From: Bacteroidales bacterium | GTDB lineage: Bacteria > Bacteroidota > Bacteroidia > Bacteroidales > WCHB1-69 | Reading direction: 5' to 3' | Assembly (NCBI GenBank): GCA_031272415.1 | Contig: JAISTU010000166.1 | Location: forward strand, 1-17,937 | Length of the DNA stretch: 17,937 nt | Shown here: positions 15,726 through 17,937 of the stretch, piece by piece | Numbering within the stretch: the first letter of the stretch is position 1 | Layout of the letters: each line of letters starts with the position of its first letter | Notes under the pieces: generated by a model | Seen by the model: the letters and a program-made list of their open reading frames with translations, nothing else | What the model was told of the DNA's origin: nothing | Database searches by the model: none | Translations under genes and position numbers: made by a program

Positions 15726-16079
15726 ATGAAATCAGAATTAATCAGGTTCACAGAGGAGAATTTTATCGAAAAAAAGGAACACCCGAACTTTAAAGCGGGC
15801 GATACGGTAACGGTTACGTACCGAATAGTAGAAGGAAACAAAGAACGTTTGCAGGCTTATCAAGGCGTGGTATTGCAAAGAGCAGGTAGCGGGGCAACTG
15901 AAACATTTACAGTTCGTAAAATTTCGGGCGGTATAGGTGTTGAACGTATTTTCCCTATCAATTCACCGTTTATTGACAAAATAGTTTTGAACAAACGCGG
16001 TGTCGTTAGACGCGCCAGAATTTTCTATTTGAGAGGCTTAACAGGTAAAAAAGCACGTATCAAAGAAAAAAGAATGTAA
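15726..16079 (+). CDS. rplS: 50S ribosomal protein L19 (bL19)
   Basis: The 117-residue protein is of normal length. It shows the L19 core: FKAGDTVTVTYRIVEGNKERLQAYQGVVL, the TFTVRKISGGIGVERIFPINSPFIDKI segment, and the basic tail RARIFYLRGLTGKKARIKEK. It binds 23S rRNA at the subunit interface. In many bacteria rplS follows trmD and rpsP, but here it opens its own unit with a strong promoter and is followed after 39 bases by efp. No promoter is seen in that gap, so co-transcription of two translation genes is likely. Confidence 0.98.
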   Translation: MKSELIRFTEENFIEKKEHPNFKAGDTVTVTYRIVEGNKERLQAYQGVVLQRAGSGATETFTVRKISGGIGVERIFPINSPFIDKIVLNKRGVVRRARIFYLRGLTGKKARIKEKRM

Positions 16080-16118
16080 TCATTGTAAATTTTTGTTCCT
16101 AATAAAAATTAAAAAAAT

Positions 16119-16685
16119 ATGGCAACAACAGCAGATTTCAGAAATGGTTTGTGCATAGAAATGAATAATGAACTATGGACAATTGTTGAATTTTTGCATG
16201 TCAAACCCGGTAAAGGGGCTGCATTTGTACGCACTAAATTACGTAACTTACGGACAGGCAGGCAATTAGAACATACTTTCCCATCAGGTATAAAAATTGA
16301 TTTGGCACGCGTTGAAAGACGCCCATACCAATTCTTATATAAAGAAGGTGAATCGTCCTATCATTTTATGCACAACGAAACTTTTGAACAAATATCCATA
16401 GAAGAAGCATTGATTTCCAATCCGGGACTGCTCAAAGAAGGGCAAGAAGTAGAAGTGATGTACCATGCAGACACCGATACACCCCTCACGTGCGAATTGC
16501 CTCCTTTTGTGGAACTAACAATTACTTATACCGAACCCGGTGTCAAAGGCGATACCGCAACCAATGCCCAAAAAAGAGCAGTCGTTGAAACAGGTGCAGA
16601 AGTAATGGTGCCATTATTTATAAATGAAGGCGAAAAAATAAAAGTAGATACGCGTACCAATCGATATTCAGAAAGAGTTAAATAA
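16119..16685 (+). CDS. efp: Translation elongation factor P
   Basis: The 188-residue EF-P is full length and relieves ribosome stalling at polyproline stretches. It has an N-terminal KOW-like domain with the tip loop KPGKGAAFVRTKLRNLRTG (29-47), then two OB domains, with the signature region TYTEPGVKGDTATNAQKRAVVETGAEVMVPLFI near the C-terminus. The tip residue is lysine K32, in the position modified by EpmA in enterobacteria; no modification enzyme lies in this window. It sits between rplS and an lpxD-family gene, 12 bases before the latter, so the three form one plus-strand unit. Confidence 0.97.
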   Translation: MATTADFRNGLCIEMNNELWTIVEFLHVKPGKGAAFVRTKLRNLRTGRQLEHTFPSGIKIDLARVERRPYQFLYKEGESSYHFMHNETFEQISIEEALISNPGLLKEGQEVEVMYHADTDTPLTCELPPFVELTITYTEPGVKGDTATNAQKRAVVETGAEVMVPLFINEGEKIKVDTRTNRYSERVK

Positions 16686-16697
16686 AAAACCATTAGA

Positions 16698-17678
16698 ATG
16701 ATTTTTGAGAACCCCCAATCTGTAAAAAATATCGCTGCCATTATTGGCAATAATGTAAAAATTATTGGCGATGAAAATGCTATCGTAAAGGGAATCAATG
16801 AAATACACATGGTTTGCGAAGGTGATGTTACTTTCGTAGACCATCCTAAATATTATTCCAAAGCACTTTTAAGTAAAGCAAGTTATGTGATTATCAATAA
16901 AATACCGGAAGAAAATTACGGGAAAACACTTTTTATTTCCGATGACCCTTTCCGTGATTATGTAAAAATAGTAAGAACTTTTCGCCAATTTGAGTCTCAA
17001 ACTACATCTATTTATCCCAATACTCCTATCGGTGAAGGAACAATTATACAGCCGGGTGTTTTTGTTGGTAAAAATTGTAAAATCGGTAAAAATTGCATAA
17101 TCCACTCAAACGTAAGCATTTACGACCACACAACCATCGGCGATAATGTTATCATACAAGCCAATAGTGTCATCGGTGGAGAAGCATTTTATTTCAAACA
17201 CAGAGATACAGGTTGGGATAAAATGGAGTCCTGTGGAAGTGTGTATCTCTCTGATAATGTGGAGATTGGAGCATTATGCACCATCGACAAAGGTGTTTCC
17301 GGTGAAACGTTTATCGGAGAAGGTTGCAAATTTGACAATCACGTACAAGTCGGACATGATACAAAAATCGGTAAAAATGTACTCATCGGTTCGCATTGTG
17401 CGATTGCAGGTGTAACTATAATTGAGGATGATTGCTTAATTTGGGCAAAAGTATCTATCAACAAAGACCTTGTGGTAGGTAAAGGCACTGTTTTGTTGGC
17501 AACGTCTGCCATTGATAAATCCGTTGAGCCAGGGGGCAAAGTGCTTTTTGGGGCGCCGGCTATCGAAGTGAATAAAAAATGGCGACAATTGGCGGCTTTG
17601 CGTATGTTACCCGACTTAATGCAAGAGTTTAATGACCTCAAAACCGAAGTCCAACAACTCAAAGAAAAGTTGAAATAA
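16698..17678 (+). CDS. lpxD: LpxD-family UDP-3-O-acylglucosamine N-acyltransferase (paralogue likely)
   Basis: This 326-residue protein belongs to the left-handed beta-helix acyltransferases. LpxD transfers a hydroxyacyl chain from ACP to UDP-3-O-acylglucosamine in lipid A synthesis. The N-terminal uridine-binding-like domain spans about 1-100. Hexapeptide repeats follow (about 108-275; IGEGTI, IGKNCI, IGDNVI, IGKNVL). The catalytic histidine corresponds to H220 in DNHVQVGHD. The C-terminus (EVNKKWRQLAALRMLPDL plus a coiled helix ending LKEKLK) matches the LpxD trimer helix. The second active-site histidine of E. coli LpxD aligns by eye with an aspartate (INKDLVV, 254-260). Bacteroidota often have two LpxD homologues, one beside efp, so this may be the paralogue with a different acyl or sugar substrate. 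It is 12 bases after efp in the same unit. No clear terminator follows before the MITE. Confidence 0.85.
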   Translation: MIFENPQSVKNIAAIIGNNVKIIGDENAIVKGINEIHMVCEGDVTFVDHPKYYSKALLSKASYVIINKIPEENYGKTLFISDDPFRDYVKIVRTFRQFESQTTSIYPNTPIGEGTIIQPGVFVGKNCKIGKNCIIHSNVSIYDHTTIGDNVIIQANSVIGGEAFYFKHRDTGWDKMESCGSVYLSDNVEIGALCTIDKGVSGETFIGEGCKFDNHVQVGHDTKIGKNVLIGSHCAIAGVTIIEDDCLIWAKVSINKDLVVGKGTVLLATSAIDKSVEPGGKVLFGAPAIEVNKKWRQLAALRMLPDLMQEFNDLKTEVQQLKEKLK

Positions 17679-17773
17679 TTCATCCCCTATTCTTCACCCC
17701 TTTTGGCATTTTGCTTTGCCTTTGCGGGTAAAATTTTTGTTATAAGTTTGCTTTGGGGAGTTGAGTTGCGTTT

Positions 17774-17936
17774 CCCGACTTCGACGGTTTCGATTTGTAA
17801 ACAAAAAAGTATCAACACGTTACGATTTAGCGGGGGAGGGCACTACATTTCAAAAAAACCGTTTCTGAAAAATATAAAACACTGATAATCAAATAGTTAA
17901 TTTTTTTCTCAAAATGACAAGACCGTCGAAGTCGGG
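17774..17936 (-). mobile_element. MITE-like element, copy 2 (intact terminal inverted repeats)
   Basis: This 163-base non-coding element is bounded by perfect 15-base inverted repeats, CCCGACTTCGACGGT (17774-17788) and ACCGTCGAAGTCGGG (17922-17936). Its reverse complement matches 10722-10881 at about 90%. It lies 95 bases after the lpxD-family gene, and its far flank is cut off by the window end, so target duplication cannot be checked. The 95 bases between the gene and the element show no gene or clear hairpin. The size, intact inverted ends, lack of coding capacity and at least two copies fit a miniature inverted-repeat element mobilised in trans. Confidence 0.85.
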
Positions 17937-17937
17937 G

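Noticed and set aside
17703..17885. Open frame of 60 codons overlapping MITE copy 2
   Set aside because: It runs through the non-coding repeat and out of homology with copy 1 because of indels. There is no start signal or recognisable protein.

Overview
The window is AT-rich DNA from a member of the Bacteroidota. Three things support this. Promoters carry the phylum-specific -7 element TAnnTTTG (here mostly GTGTATCTTTGCA). Starts lack clear Shine-Dalgarno sequences. One large secreted protein ends in the CHU_C / gliding-motility-associated domain used by the type IX secretion system (type B). A full-length pyruvate:ferredoxin oxidoreductase suggests anaerobic or facultative metabolism. Class or genus cannot be fixed from the sequence.

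Layout. (1) 1-3443, plus strand: a threonine-synthase-fold PLP enzyme that may be a cysteate synthase, a FabH-type ketoacyl synthase III, and an overlapping LuxE/PaaK-type acyl-activating protein. Near-identical promoters precede the first two genes. (2) 3626-7285, minus strand: nifJ (PFOR), with its own promoter and terminator. (3) 7596-10658, plus strand: a 1020-residue exported adhesin-like protein with SprB-like repeats, a PKD domain and a T9SS type B sorting domain, followed by a strong intrinsic terminator. (4) 10948-15540, minus strand: a tightly overlapping three-gene operon of two secreted or anchored SGNH/GDSL proteins and one AlgI-type MBOAT acyltransferase, very probably a surface-glycan O-acetylation machine. 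(5) 15726-17678, plus strand: rplS, efp and an LpxD-family acyltransferase, a growth/envelope housekeeping group with a canonical promoter and a short structured leader. No tRNA, rRNA or CRISPR array was seen.

The main signal outside genes is a dispersed repeat of about 160 bp present twice in inverted orientation (about 10722-10881 and 17774-17936). The second copy has perfect 15-bp terminal inverted repeats (CCCGACTTCGACGGT). The copies are about 90% identical, non-coding, and lie just downstream of genes, so they look like a MITE. Together they bracket the O-acetylation operon and the rplS-efp-lpxD group.

The most attractive biological leads are the MITE family, the PLP-enzyme/FabH/LuxE trio (possibly sulfonolipid or another unusual acyl product), and the twin-SGNH plus MBOAT system with an extra hydrophobic insertion in the MBOAT protein.
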